Made by a program: the position numbers and the translations under genes
In this document: one piece after another, positions 40,901 to 51,606 of the stretch
How positions within the stretch are numbered: position 1 is the stretch's first letter
How the letters are laid out: each line of letters starts with the position of its first letter
Notes under the pieces: generated by a model
What the model was told of the DNA's origin: nothing
Databases searched by the model: none
Seen by the model: only the letters and a program-made list of their open reading frames with translations
Source of the DNA: Hydractinia symbiolongicarpus
Lineage: Eukaryota > Cnidaria > Hydrozoa > Anthoathecata > Hydractiniidae
Assembly: GCF_029227915.1 (NCBI RefSeq)
Contig: NC_079886.1
Span: forward strand, 9,631,501 to 9,695,500
DNA: 64,000 nucleotides
Direction: 5' to 3'

Positions 40901-41314
40901 AATTTAAAATAATTTACCTTACCCCTGCAAATACTTCTTTTCTACCTGTGTTAAGCACGATTTTAAGAAACTGCCAGTTAAAGGCTGTAAAAGTCAACAT
41001 TTCGTTGATACATTTCTCGAACTGACATGTCATCAACTAGCATTCAAAAGTTTGCTCCTAAGTAATCTCGTTTATATGTTTTTTTTTGCATTTTTGCAAA
41101 TGCATTTCGCAGAACAAAAACGGTTACAGAAATTGGCTTAAGAAGAGAAATATTGGAAAAGTACTGCAGATGTTAATTGTCAAGATAATTTTTAGTAGTA
41201 TAATACATTGCAACTCACCCACCACAAGTATACCAGTGTGACAATTAAAGCAAGCACTCCTGTAATAGCAAATGCAGCATAGTCTGTGCCAACATGTGTG
41301 ATTAGATCTCTCAT
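28957..41314 (-). CDS. CYP20-like cytochrome P450, copy B, intact
   Basis: Twelve coding exons: 28957-29209, 30148-30212, 30393-30504, 31423-31543, 31631-31685, 31887-32014, 33110-33188, 35708-35878, 36078-36223, 37952-38121, 40360-40415 and 41219-41314 (ATG at 41314). They sum to 1452 bases, 483 codons plus stop, close to the 462 residues of human CYP20A1. Every internal exon except the I-helix one matches copy A's length. Order: membrane anchor (FAITGVLALIVTLVYLWW), FGPIFSFYWGKEL, C-helix region GRKHRQIHDRHFSFSAIKSY, I-helix GGFHTTGN, ExxR (DETLR), TVLEDENIWPEP, KFDPDRF, FGFAGKRKCPG. It ends HRLVTQPKEAVWFKM, similar to human CYP20A1's end. The I-helix acidic residue of most P450s is histidine here. 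The substrate is unknown. A 5' UTR intron is likely (acceptor at 41326-41325). Confidence 0.93.
33590..35290 (+). mobile_element. LINE-type (non-LTR) retrotransposon relic in a CYP20-B intron, antisense
   Basis: Scattered frames recover reverse-transcriptase landmarks in order: RREDQRNEMCNIVQQMKKTN (about 33825), MKTGKAAGLPGVVAKIVKAS (about 34040), RGNYRRSKLIKQ, GFPWELFYADNLVLIAE (about 34390, a degenerate YADD box), VCMKGV...CSGIVGSL (about 34600), and a tail resembling the GH(V/L)(E/K)RM...W region. Many stops and frameshifts show it is dead. It lies in the intron 33189-35707 on the strand opposite the P450. The MKTGKAAG and PWELLYADDLVL motifs are typical of LINE reverse transcriptases in cnidarians and other invertebrates. 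Confidence 0.8.
36366..36426 (+). repeat. Two-copy direct repeat, about 31 bases
   Basis: The unit (A)AATGTGATGAAATCAATAGC...TTAATTT is repeated at once with one base change (GACATC for GAAATC). It lies in the CYP20-B intron 36224-37951. Confidence 0.85.
37022..37832. mobile_element. Inverted-repeat element in a CYP20-B intron
   Basis: The left end CCTCAGGCCATTTCTTG is matched in inverse by CAAGGAATGGCCTGCAGG at the right end. Both sides carry subterminal CGCACTCGT words, notably GTGCGATCGCACTCGT near the right end. The interior frames match nothing recognised. It looks like a non-autonomous DNA transposon of about 0.8 kb. Confidence 0.5.
38536..39705. mobile_element. TIR element, about 1.17 kb, in a CYP20-B intron
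   Basis: The terminal inverted repeat is about 40 bases. The left end starts AGTCTGGGCACGAATAAAGC and continues GCTTGTTGGGACAAATTTTT. The right end is its near-exact inverse (AAAATTTGTCCCTACAAGCG...TTGTGCCCAGACT). The interior is AT-rich and non-coding, with a (TAGC)n stretch near 39000. A non-autonomous DNA transposon is the simplest reading. Confidence 0.8.
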
Positions 41315-41860
41315 ACTGAATATTCTAAAACAAACGGAAAAAGCAGGAATTCTCTTTAACATGCATATGTAATTTTTTAAAAAAAATACAACAATGAATG
41401 CTATGATAATTCAATTGTAAGAAACCCTTTAATGAATGCTATAACTTCATATTGCCTGGAATTAAATCCCATTGTCCCATTGTCAATAGAATAAATTCCA
41501 TTATCAATAACATTAAGTCACTTCAAACATTTAATAACATTAACCAGCAGAAATTTAAGAATTGTTGCTAAGAGTTTTTGTCTTAATTTAATGTTTTTGA
41601 AGGGGAACACCATTAAAAATCCCTTTTTTCTTTTGTGTTTTATACATACTCAGAAAAGCATAAGAAATCAAAAAAAACTTACTTCATTGTTTCATAAAAA
41701 AACAGACAGGCGCGATTTCATTTAGGACTGGACCCGATTATGAATAATGACATCACATCCTGCAGAAAGTTTAGGTGAGCGCAGAGAACGTTCATGTTAA
41801 GACCTATAGCTTACATTAAATCGCTTTCTATATGTAATTTACGTTTAAATCTTTAAAAAA

Positions 41861-42120
41861 ATGGTTAGCTGCTTTGCGTTTCAATGTACCAATCGACCAG
41901 AGAAGTGTAAAGAAGTAAGTTTTCACAGAATCCCGTCTATGAAAAGAAAAAACTCAAAAAAAAAAATGGCTAACCAAAATACGTCGTGCAGGTGATCTAC
42001 CAAGCGATCAAAGTTTTTATATTTGGTTGGGGCACTTCACAGATAGTTCTTTTAAAAGAGATCTCCAGGAAATAAACTTCCATATTAAAATATTGCCACT
42101 TTGTAAAAATACCATTTTAG
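41861..42120 (+). pseudogene. THAP zinc-finger domain relic
   Basis: ATG at 41861 opens MVSCFAFQCTNRPEKCKEV, then SFHRIPS, a lysine-rich stretch and, after a one-base shift at the poly(A) run near 41960, WLTKIRRAGDLPSDQ and LGHFTDSSFKRDLQ. This follows the THAP layout (C....C, FH.(F/I)P, W, (C)..HF, F..DL). The cysteine of the C..H pair is replaced, reading IWLGHF. The frameshift and missing zinc ligand indicate decay. Confidence 0.65.
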
Positions 42121-42843
42121 CTGGAGAACGCGATCAAAGTTTCTCATTTCTTCTCATTTCATTATTTGTACTTCTATCCACAGAACACAACCAACAACGT
42201 TTTGTATATTTTTATATTAAATAAAAGAACATTGTACCAATTTCCAATACAATCCCCGTCAAAAAGGTTTTCTAGTTAAACATGTATCTTTCGTAGCGCT
42301 CAAGTTTCTATTTTTTGTTTTTTAAAAAAAAAGCTTTTTTATGGCAAGACATGCCGAATATTTTCAGGGGGTAAATGTACCCATGTAATGCTGATAATGC
42401 AGTTTCTAAAAAAGCTTTGTCAAAACAACCACTTATAAATCAGTAACTTCTGCAACGCATTTATGACCTACCATAATCATAAAAATGATTTTTATTTATA
42501 CAATAATAATACCCCTGTTTTACCAAGTTATCACGACCTGAACATTATTCAATCTTTCGATTACTTATTTCAATGGTCCTCCATCACAGAGAAAATTCCA
42601 ACGTTATATAAAATTTGCTTGCATTTGTGCGCAAAAAAGCGCGTGAGGAGGAAAAATATTGCTGAATTGTAAAAAAAAAAAATTAACTTGTAAAGTAGGA
42701 AAGACTTTTTGCTGAAGCTAAAGATAAAGTTTTTTGACGAAACGAATGTTAATAAAAGCGATAATATATTTTATATTTTTTATTTCTTTAAAAAGAAAAT
42801 ATTTTGCTAAGAATGTTGCTTTGAGTCAGTAAAAGACAGCTCG

Positions 42844-43021
42844 TCACTTTGCATCATTATTAATATCTCCCTTGTGAAACACAACAGGTTCGAAGTCGTG
42901 TGGCTGTAGCTTTGTAAAGTCTTTTTCACAAAAAGAATTATCCGATTCTATCTTCTCTAAGTTATAATCTTCGTCATTATTACAAGACGTCTTATCAACG
43001 AACAATGTAATCAATAAGTAA
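42844..43021 (-). pseudogene. Coding-like fragment inside the THAP element
   Basis: The minus strand reads LITLFVDKTSCNNDEDYNLE, then KIESDNSFCEKD and LQPHDFEPVVFHKGD, ending at a stop at 42846-42844. The acidic composition and LQP..FEP phrase recall linker segments of transposon-encoded zinc-finger proteins in invertebrates. The family is uncertain. Its place inside the inverted repeat suggests a second gene of the same element. Confidence 0.3.
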
Positions 43022-44272
43022 ACAAACTTTTAGAAGGTGTGCTGCTGAGCTCAAGGACTTTCTGCACGATGTGACGTATATGCTTATTTATTCGAACCTA
43101 GTCCTCTCGAATTTACGCGACCTTGCAAATTTATTTAAAATTGAAGATGTTTACAGACCCCACAGTGCCCCTTTAACTGGACAATGTTGTGTTTACATAT
43201 AAAATACTAGTCTCAATTTTTCAAAAAATGTGTAGTTCATGTTTTTTTATTTAATTTTTTTCACATGCGTTCTCACAATAACACAACTCATATTCTGTTT
43301 CTTTCTCCATTTCATTTCACATGCTTTCATACGCAGAGGAAATGGCTTGCATGCAAAAATTATGATGTTTTGAGAAGAAAAACATGTGTGGAGTGTTCTG
43401 AATGATTAATAAAGGTTTAACAACCTCATATACAGGGTCGGTTTTATCAAAACTCCTAATCAGAATGATTGCAATAGCCTAGTTTTATTCTTCTTTTTTG
43501 CATCCTTATTTATTTGGTAAAAATGTCATGCAGTTTCAACACCATTTTTTAATTTATTCTAACCGCCGATTTGGTCTTGAGTTACAGCACTAATTTTATT
43601 TATCCACACCTATACAACACAAAATTTATGAACATGCAAGTGATGCAACTGGAAATGCAGCTAATTATTGTCTCCATCAAAATCTAGATATGTATTATAT
43701 CAACATAATTCCAAACTTTTTCCCGGGCCTTTTTTTATATCTGATATGATATGAAAAAGTAGCTCTGATGACTACCACCATTCTGCTATTCTGGTCCAAA
43801 ACACATGCAATGGAATGTTAATTTATACCAAAACATACAGTAGTGGAGTCAGGACACCTAACATCGTGAACCGTGTATCATGCATGACAAGTATATCCAT
43901 GATGCTGTCACAATTACAAAATGTTTGAGCATTGTGAACATGGCGATCTATTGACATTTTACACAATCTTATTTTTTCTTTATTGAATACTTTATATATC
44001 TTTATATATGTTTAAAATTACGCTAGCTAAACTGTAATACAGTTGATACCATTTAGGAAAAATAATTAAAACAAGATAGAATACGCTTGTCGTAACACCC
44101 TTATCCGTTATGAAATTTAAAAAAATGATTTTACGGCTACAAAAGACTTTAAATATTCTCAACTAAACAACCACCCCGTCTGAAAAAGAATTTGCACTTA
44201 AATTTAGATTTTGCTATAAAACAGCGCAAAAACATTAAAAGAACACTAAAACTGTTTGTTTTATTATTTTAA

Positions 44273-44455
44273 GTAGAAGAAGAATAACTTGCTGTAAAGT
44301 TTGGAAACAGGGCAAGTATAACTTGCTGTAAGACTTATAAAACAATACAAGTATATTCTGTACAAATTTCAAAACAGCACAAGAATAATTCTTGCTGTAT
44401 AACTTTTAAAACAACACAAGAAAAATTCTTGCTGCATAACTTTTAAAAACAAGTT
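44273..44455 (+). repeat. Subterminal tandem repeats of the 4-kb element
   Basis: Five diverged units of about 32-40 bases follow the pattern (CA)AAG.ATAACTTGCTGTA.A.TTT..AAACA. The opposite arm (about 47735-47850) carries inverse copies. Arrays like this near transposon ends often bind transposase. That function is inferred. Confidence 0.7.
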
Positions 44456-46005
44456 TTTGAGAATGCAAGTATTTTTATCTTTTCACCTTGAGAACTAGTT
44501 ACATATTTTTTAGTAAGACAAATTATTATTATTTTTTCTTCACAACTAAAAAATATAAACTGTGTGCGTTATGCAAATATACATAGAAAAAAAGGTCGGT
44601 GTAACACCCTCCTCCATTGTTATTTTTATTATTTTTCTTGTTGTTCGGACCATACATTTACGATAAAATAATTTTTATTTCGCCAACCGACCAACTAGAA
44701 CAACTAATTAAATAGGAGTCCCCTAAGAAAACCTATAAGAAAATATAAATCGAAATGCAAAATCTTTTTAGGTAAATTAGTTTATTTAGCAATATTTAAA
44801 GTCTTTTGCAGCATCAAAATTATTTAGAACTCATAAAGAAGGGTGTTACAGCAAGCATATTCTAACCTGTTTTTTGCATGTATTTCTCTCACACATTGGT
44901 CTAAACAGCAGTCTTGCAACATGAAATTTTAACATATTTTTGTTAACAACAAGGAGAAAAACATGTAATGTATTTGTGTTACAGTATTTCATTTTAGCTA
45001 GCATATTTTCACCATTATCATAACAGAGGAGGGTGTTACAGCAATAATAATCTGTCTTGTTTTTTGCTTGTACTATAATTATCATAATTATAGTTAAGCT
45101 CACTACAGTACTGCTGAAAGGTAACTTTACATGTATAGTGAGGGAGAGTAATTATTATGTCACATCACAAAACTTTGTTATTCTGCCCAGCTCAATCGAC
45201 TTAAATTTCCTTTGTTGTTATTTTGTGAAGGCTATGGTAGCTTTGGTATGGTACCTTTAAAGTAAAAAGAATTTTTAGTTCCTAACTGCCTCGTTCCGCA
45301 CTTTTCGCAAATTATTGAGCGCAACAATTAGCCGCAAAATTTAATATTACGCCTTCGAGGAAAATTATAACGCTGTAAAATTACAATATATACAACTGCA
45401 GCGTACGTGAATAATACAACTAAGCTCTTAAAAGGAAACAATAACTTTCTTATAAATAAATTACATCAATAACCTTTTACAATGGGTACTGAAGGGTAGG
45501 TTAGGGCATCATCAGGTTGTATATCGCAGAAGTTGTCGATGACATGCTTCGAAAATGCTTGTCACAGGCACAGTTTAACATGAAGCAAAAGTACACAGGA
45601 GACCCAATTGGTAGAGTCTTCAGAGAAACTCTCTCCTCACAACTGCTGTGTCGTGTGAGGAAAAAGAACTTCTGGACTTCTTTTTAATACGACATACAAT
45701 TTTTTGAATTATTATTACGAATCGAACAGCACCACATTCTTTCTGTAGCCTGAATGATTTTAGTTAGTGATAGGCTGTAGTTTAAAAGAACACAAGTATT
45801 CAGAAGATGTTATCTACTTATTGTTTATACATCTAAAAAGTAAATGTTAACCTACTGTTCGTGTTTAGACAGTATAACTAACTACAATAGTGTTGGATGG
45901 GGTTTTTGTTCTGTTTGGTGCAGATCTGATACATTGGTACAACGTTGCGTTGCTGTTGTGTTTAATGATTATTGTGTTAAACCTAAGTCAGAGCTACAAC
46001 GATTA

Positions 46006-46814
46006 CAGTACAGTCCAGATGTAAGCGTACGCCTACGCTCAAGTTTCACACTTTTTTCTCGGAGGCGGTAGTTGTTTGTCTTTTGTTCTTATTAATTATC
46101 TTGCGAGTCTTGTAAGTCATTAACTTGGACGTAATAAACAAAAGATTATTGAAGAAAAAATAGCTTATTATAACTGCACGTAACTATTGTCAAATAGTGT
46201 TAACATAACTATTCCCAATAGCATATTGCAAATGTTATCAACTCTATCAATGTGACACGAAGAGCCATTGTTTAATATTTTTATTAAACAAAAGTTTTGC
46301 GTGGAAACTAAATAAACTAGCGAGAAGGCATTGTTGGTTGCGCGGGTTAAATAAAGCTTTTAAGCGATAGAAATGTTTTTTTAGATCACATTTTAAAAGT
46401 TTATAAACGAAAAACGGCGATAGAAATGTTTTTTTAGATCGCATTTTAAAAGTTTAAAAACGAAAAACCGCTATAGAAAAGCTCACATTTTAAAAGTTTA
46501 AAAACGAAAAGTGGCGATAGAAATGTTTTTTTTAAATATTTAGATCATTGGATTTGTTGTTTTTTAAAAGAGCTTGTGTTTTTTTAAATAAATCGAGATT
46601 AAAATCGCGTTACTATAATTAGTTTCGTTGTTAAAAAAATATAAATTCAATGGCCTTCGCGTTTAATTTATTCTCGCGCAGAGTATTGTTTTTAACACGA
46701 AGCAATTATTTTCGCGCAATTTGAAAGGAACTCGCTATCCTATTGTTTTTTTTAATACAAGCAATTATTTTTGCAAGTTGAGCGTACGCGTACGCTTACA
46801 TCTGGACTGTACTG
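46006..46814. mobile_element. Nested TIR element, 809 bases, TA target site
   Basis: The left end is CAGTACAGTCCAGATGTAAG followed by CGTACGCCTACGCTC. The right end is its inverse with one mismatch in about 35 bases. Both sides are flanked by TA, the target-site duplication of Tc1/mariner-type elements. The interior has no transposase but contains a minisatellite at about 46360-46530. Confidence 0.85.
46360..46530 (+). repeat. Minisatellite, unit about 52 bases
   Basis: Three to four units follow the pattern GCGATAGAAATGTTTTTTTA...CATTTTAAAAGTTTA.AAACGAAAA. The third is shortened. The array lies inside the nested 809-base TIR element, which may have carried it. Confidence 0.85.
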
Positions 46815-48132
46815 TATCAGGTTAGTCACATATTTCGCCTTTTAACAGTAAAAAACGTGTTTTCCAATGTAAGCAAGTTAATAAAGCACACTGAAATAAG
46901 ATTAACCATACAACTTGGCCTAATTAAATTGTCTAGATCACTTGATAACTTGGAATGAACCGTGACATTGGAGCGTAAAACTCTACCGCCATGTCAACAT
47001 GACGCTGGTATCTATTACGCTGGTATCTATTACGCTGCTATCCTGTAAATATACAAGTACCCAATCAAAACAAATGACGGACTCTAAAAGCTACAATGTT
47101 AAAGAAAAAATTGTGTCAACAATAAGCGAGAAGGGTATTTCCATTGGACTGAAAGCGAAAGTTACTCAGGCATGATAGAAACTTGTTATCAGCGGAAAAA
47201 ATGTAATGATAATTTGGAGCATTATTTACAGTTAACAGTTGAATACTTGAGTTTGTATTATATATTTAATTAAAAATTATGGAAGTATAAATTACTTAGA
47301 GCTAGCAACTGCTTCATGCTACTTCCACTTTTTGTAAATTAAGTCAGTTTCTATACACACTTTCGTGTCTCAATTTATGCATGTGTATGCAGCTTAAAAT
47401 AGAGGCTTCGGTAACTTGCGCATTGCTACCTGTTTTTTTTGTTTTGGAACGCTGTTTTAAGCTAACTTGCCTCAATTTTGTGCATACGGCTGAAAATAGT
47501 AGATTTGGTTAGTTAATTTGGAATTCATAGAAAATCTTTTATAATTTTGCTGTATTATAAAGTTGAGAATATCAAGAAACAATGTAGAAAATGTACACTT
47601 GAACTTAATTAGTTATTCTACAGGCGAAGTCGAGTCTCTTACCGTCGGTTGCTGAGCTAAATAACAATAATTTTATAGAGAATCTATGGTCAGAACAACA
47701 GTAACAAAAAATAAAACAAAAAAGAAGAAGAAAAACTATTCTTGTGCTGTTTTGAAAGTTGCACAAAATATACTTGTATTGTTTAGAAAGTTATACAGCA
47801 AGTTATATTTGCACTGTTTTTCGAAATTTATACGGCAAATAAGTTATTCCTCTCCCACTCAAAATAATAAAACAAAAAATTTTAATGTTCTTTTAACGTT
47901 TTTGCACAGTCTTATGGGAAAATCTAAATTTAAGTGCAAAATCTTTTTACAGACTATAGTTTGGTTGACAATATTTAAAGTTTTTTTGTAGCATTAGAAT
48001 TATTTATTAAAAATTCATAATGGAGGAGGGTGTTATGACAAGCGTATTTTACCTTGTTTTTATTATTGTTCTAAATGGTATCAACTAAAAAAGGTCTTGC
48101 TGTTTTTTCTTTAAAACGTTTTGCTTAATATT

Positions 48133-48290
48133 ATCACTGGCCTACACCCACTGAAAGTCCAGAACTTAACCTAATAGGGATGCTGTGGTCTGAATTAAAA
48201 CAGTATCTATTTTTTTGACATGCAAAAATAGCTCATGTATTTAACAGTAGGTTAATTATGACAATGAAAGTTCTGACGTTACCAAAAGCT
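48133..48290 (+). pseudogene. Tc1-like transposase C-terminal fragment
   Basis: One frame reads WPTPTESPELNLIGMLWSEL then KQYLFF-stop, followed in the same frame by MKVLTLPKAHAKV-stop. This is the third-acid region of Tc1 transposases (SPDLNPIE..W.ELK). A stop codon and the short length make it a relic. It starts just outside the right end of the 4-kb element. Confidence 0.75.
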
Positions 48291-49043
48291 CATGCAAAGG
48301 TGATATAATGTAAAGTTACATTCAAGCAATACTGTATGTAGCTGTAATTTAGGCAGCTTCTTTTGTTATATATAAATTAAATTTAAAAATTAAATTTTGC
48401 ACAAGCGATACTGGTTTTCACTCATGTGATTAAAGACCGAAAAATTTATTTGATCATGTCAGCCATATTTTGCTGACGTAATTGAAACTTTTTTCAAAAC
48501 AAGTAGGCAATTACCAAGTGTCAACGTGAATTTCGGAGGCTGATGTCATTGTTAATTCAGTGGGCTGAGAGGTAAAAACAACTAGTCTGTAGGTAGCCTT
48601 CAATTTATTTTTGTGGGGATGCTGGGCCTTCTTTATCAGCCATTTAGTCAAGTAATGTATTGATATAAACCTTTATAATCTTGGACACTTGTAATATATA
48701 TAATGCATATATAAGAGAGAGTTCTGGGGAGTTTTCAGCCATGTTATATATCTTATATATAGAAAGTAGCCACTGCCTACCTCATCCAATATTTATCCAT
48801 CACTTAAAACAATCATCTTAGCATAACCTTAACATAATTTTTTCTGGCTACCGGCTACCTCTAACTTTTACCACATTGGTAATTTTCGATGTCAATTTTA
48901 TTTACCCTATCACGACTTCAGACATTCTAAAAGCTTCTCAACGATCAAATAAAACACTTAGCAAACGGTTTTTCAAGAATAACAGCGTCTGTTTAACGGT
49001 ACATGCTGGATATATTTCTAGATAAAGATGCATTTTCACTTAA

Positions 49044-49130
49044 AAACGAGTCTGATCGGATTGGAACGGATAATTGAGATTTCTGAAATCTGATTGGTTG
49101 ATAATTTTTTCGTTTTGAACCATTCCGGTG
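49044..49130 (+). repeat. Dispersed short repeat, copy 1
   Basis: This shares GATTGGAACGGA(T/C)AATTG and ATCTGATTGGTTGATAA with 60903-60985. Beyond about 70 bases the similarity fades. It is an old interspersed repeat of unknown class. Confidence 0.7.
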
Positions 49131-49374
49131 CGAATTGATTTTGATTATATATTGCACACGTACAGAATCTTTTCACTGTGAGGGTGTGCATTATGTAGGG
49201 TTACAACATAGGGATACTATTATTAAAAGATATTTTATGATATCTCCATGGTTAGGGTTAGTAATGCAGTGCTGCAGTAGCAGGTAGCCGGAAAAAAGTT
49301 CAACCTTTAATATTTGAGCTGGTAACTGGTAGCAGCTTTAATTTAATACCTTTAAATAGCAGTGGGAATTCTAA

Positions 49375-49575
49375 AGTTGCTCCGACTTTTTAAATTAAAA
49401 TGACGGTTGTCCTCCGAAATCGCCCGTACTTTCCCGAACTTTTTGGAGTATTGTTCAGGTCTATGTGGGTTTTTTCAGGCGAATACTTGAATTTTTTTAC
49501 AACGCCAAACTCGTCCGATAATGCCTGCACTTTTTACAGTGTATATGTGATTTATACCGGCACCCTCGTCGCTCA
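49375..49575 (+). repeat. Partial copy of the GGGTGC-ended element
   Basis: This is similar to the element at 49789-50163: GACTTTTTAAAT(T)AAAAT, GGTTGTCC(T/C)CC(G/A)AAA and CCTGCACTTTTTAC(A/G)G(T/C)GTAT, ending CCGGCACCCTCGTC. It lacks the inner part of the second copy. Confidence 0.75.
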
Positions 49576-49788
49576 GAGCATGTAAAATATGCTGACCATA
49601 TTCACTGTTCTAAGTGGCTTCCTTAGAAACAAACTTGACTGTCATGACATGAGAATGCATCTCTCTTTATACGCCTGATACTCAAAGTATGAATAAATAA
49701 CCCGTAATTAGCGTGCCTCATGCTCAAGACATGCTGATGCATCTCAACAACTGATGCTCAGAGTATAAAGACCATCTGTAATTAAGAG

Positions 49789-50163
49789 GGTGCTGATATG
49801 TAGCCGCAAACGCCCGCATATATACGGGCGAGTTCGGGCGACTTTTTAAATAAAATTGGTGGTTGTCCCCCAAAACCTCCCGCATTTTCCCGAACTCTCC
49901 CGGAACATTCCCGAAACGCAATTCCTTGTAACAAATCATGCGGAAGATGTTGGGAAGAAGGCGCTTGAAGAGAAAGGAGTTAATAAAGTTATTTATGAAG
50001 TAAACTTTTTCAAAAACCATCAAAAACAGTTCTTCTACGAACTTCGCTAACACATAGTAAGTTTATTTTAATTTTTATAGTTTTTTTATAGTTTTTATAA
50101 AACGCCGAACTCGCCCGAAAACGCCTGCACTTTTTACGGCGTATGCGGCTTATCGGCACCCTA
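49789..50163. mobile_element. MITE with AGGGTGC inverted ends
   Basis: The left end AGGGTGCTGATATGTAGCCG is matched in inverse by CGGCTTATCGGCACCCT at the right end. The body is about 375 bases with GC-rich ends and an AT-rich middle. The plus and minus open frames across it overlap each other and match nothing, so I treat it as non-coding. Confidence 0.75.
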
Positions 50164-51218
50164 GTCTGTAATTAGCATATATCTGACATATAGGGTATAT
50201 ATATATGACAAAACATAAAGGAGACATCCACATTCCTCTTCAATTCCTCAAAACTGCACAAAAAGTCCAATGCGTGAAGCATATAGCTAACTAGCATGAC
50301 AGAAACCGCTTGTCATCTTGCATCATGACATGAATAAATGACTATTATTGCTCACAGTAACCTTTTTTACTAAAAAACAAGACAGCTATATAAAAAATGT
50401 ATATAGTATATAGCTAGCTGGGACAACTTACGTGCGTCGTTGCGCGTGTAACCTCCTGTCTCGTCAGCCTATTTTTCCTTGGTTTCAATAAAAACCGCAG
50501 GAGATTTGCAGGCTAACTAAACGAGCGTGTGTTCATGAAAGCTTCTAATGTCACCAATATCTAGTTGTTTATTTAATATGAACAAAGTTGTCCAAAATAC
50601 TTAATTTGTGTATTATAGGGAGCATGGCATTTTAGGGTGTAAAAACTAACTGGGAGTGGAATTGATAGCGGTGTGCATTGATTGATTCTTTTTTTTTGAA
50701 GCCGGGATACCAACCATGGATAAAAAATGCTGCGGGCCGAGCTCAGCTGCGGTTGCGAAGAGAGTTCACACTTTTTTGCTGCCTGAAGCTTTTGGCTAGC
50801 ACAAGTAATTTGCTTTCAATTGATATTCCTTGTTACACGTGGCTAGTACAGGCACAGACCATTGTGTTTTAGAGAAGATTGTGTCTGAAATGGAAGACTG
50901 TTAAAACTGTTGTTTATTTGCATCCCCTGCTCTCGTTGAGATTTGTTTGAGGGTGTGTGGATTTTTTAGTTCGACGTTTATTCTGTGACCATTTGACTTT
51001 ACTAAGAACTGATAAGAATCTGCAATAAAGCTTATGCTTCCTTCTTTTGGTTGGCTTCACAAATTTCATCAAGTCCACTTTTTACTAGGAGTGTGGTGGA
51101 TAATAGTTAACTAGATTATCATGGCATGGCATATCCGTGTCTTCATTCTCTAATGGAAATAATTCACCCTATATTTGGACCTCAAAAACTCCTCTTCTTT
51201 TTTCAAAAACTTCTCTTG

Positions 51219-51578
51219 TGGCGTAGTTTAGTGGCTCGCACTTTGTACGGGAGGCCAGGGTTTGATTCCCCTCTTGGCAGCAATACAATATGGGCGAGTG
51301 AATGTTACCATAGCTCCGGGTTAACCCAAGCCATGTGAGGGAAATCGGGGAGAAGGAACACTGTGTTGGCCATTGGATGTTGCCGAGAGTTGTCTAGTAG
51401 AGCGCGGGCCTAAATTGGGTCTGCGTAGCTCAATATGAGCATTAAATACTCTAGGACTCTCCATCTAAGCCATGGCCCCTCCTGGATATAATAGACAGGG
51501 TATATCCCTCGATGTTAAAGAGGGTAGACATGTAAAATAGGCACATCTATGTTATCTATCTGTCTGTCTGTCTGTCTT
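51219..51578 (+). mobile_element. tRNA-derived SINE
   Basis: The head carries an RNA polymerase III A box (TGGCGTAGTTTAGTGG, 51219-51234) and B box (GGTTTGATTCC, 51259-51269, consensus GGTTCGANTCC), about 35 bases apart. A unique body follows, and the 3' end is a (TCTG)n-type simple repeat (about 51553-51578). The paralogous copy 2 lacks it exactly after TTCTCTTG, an empty site, so it inserted after the duplication. Confidence 0.82.
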
Positions 51579-51606
51579 GCCCCTATCTGTTTTTCCTGTC
51601 ACGCAG

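Larger units (their letters stand above)
41600..43173. mobile_element. THAP-bearing inverted-repeat element just upstream of CYP20-B
   Basis: The ends start AAGGGG(A)AC and are followed by long inverted similarity: GACTGGACCCGATTATGAAT and GATGTGATGTC near 41729-41780, against the inverse of CTTTCTGCACGATGTGACG...CGAACCTAGTCCTCTCG at 43050-43110. Inside are a THAP-domain relic on the plus strand and a coding-like relic on the minus strand. THAP domains are common in P-element-type and related transposases. The left inverted repeat overlaps the place where a non-coding first exon of CYP20-B would lie. Confidence 0.6.
44041..48086. mobile_element. Long-TIR DNA transposon, about 4 kb, non-autonomous, with nested insertions
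   Basis: The ends are inverted copies over about 350 bases (44041-44390 against 47735-48086). They begin AGTTGATACCATTTAG, continue with AATACGCTTGTC(G/A)TAACACCC, and go on inward. Both arms contain repeated 'AAG..TAACTTGCTGTA' units. Truncated or nested ends of the same family occur at about 44597 (inverted) and at 44839-44862 and 45020-45045 (direct). No transposase was recognised between the arms. A second element is nested at 46006-46814. Confidence 0.8.

Noticed and set aside
49724..50053. 109-residue minus-strand frame across 49724-50053
   Set aside because: It runs through a MITE with palindromic ends, and an overlapping plus-strand frame is equally open. Neither matches a known protein.
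51219..51290. tRNA gene
   Set aside because: A and B boxes are present, but I see no tRNA-like cloverleaf end, and the sequence continues into a SINE body and TCTG tail.
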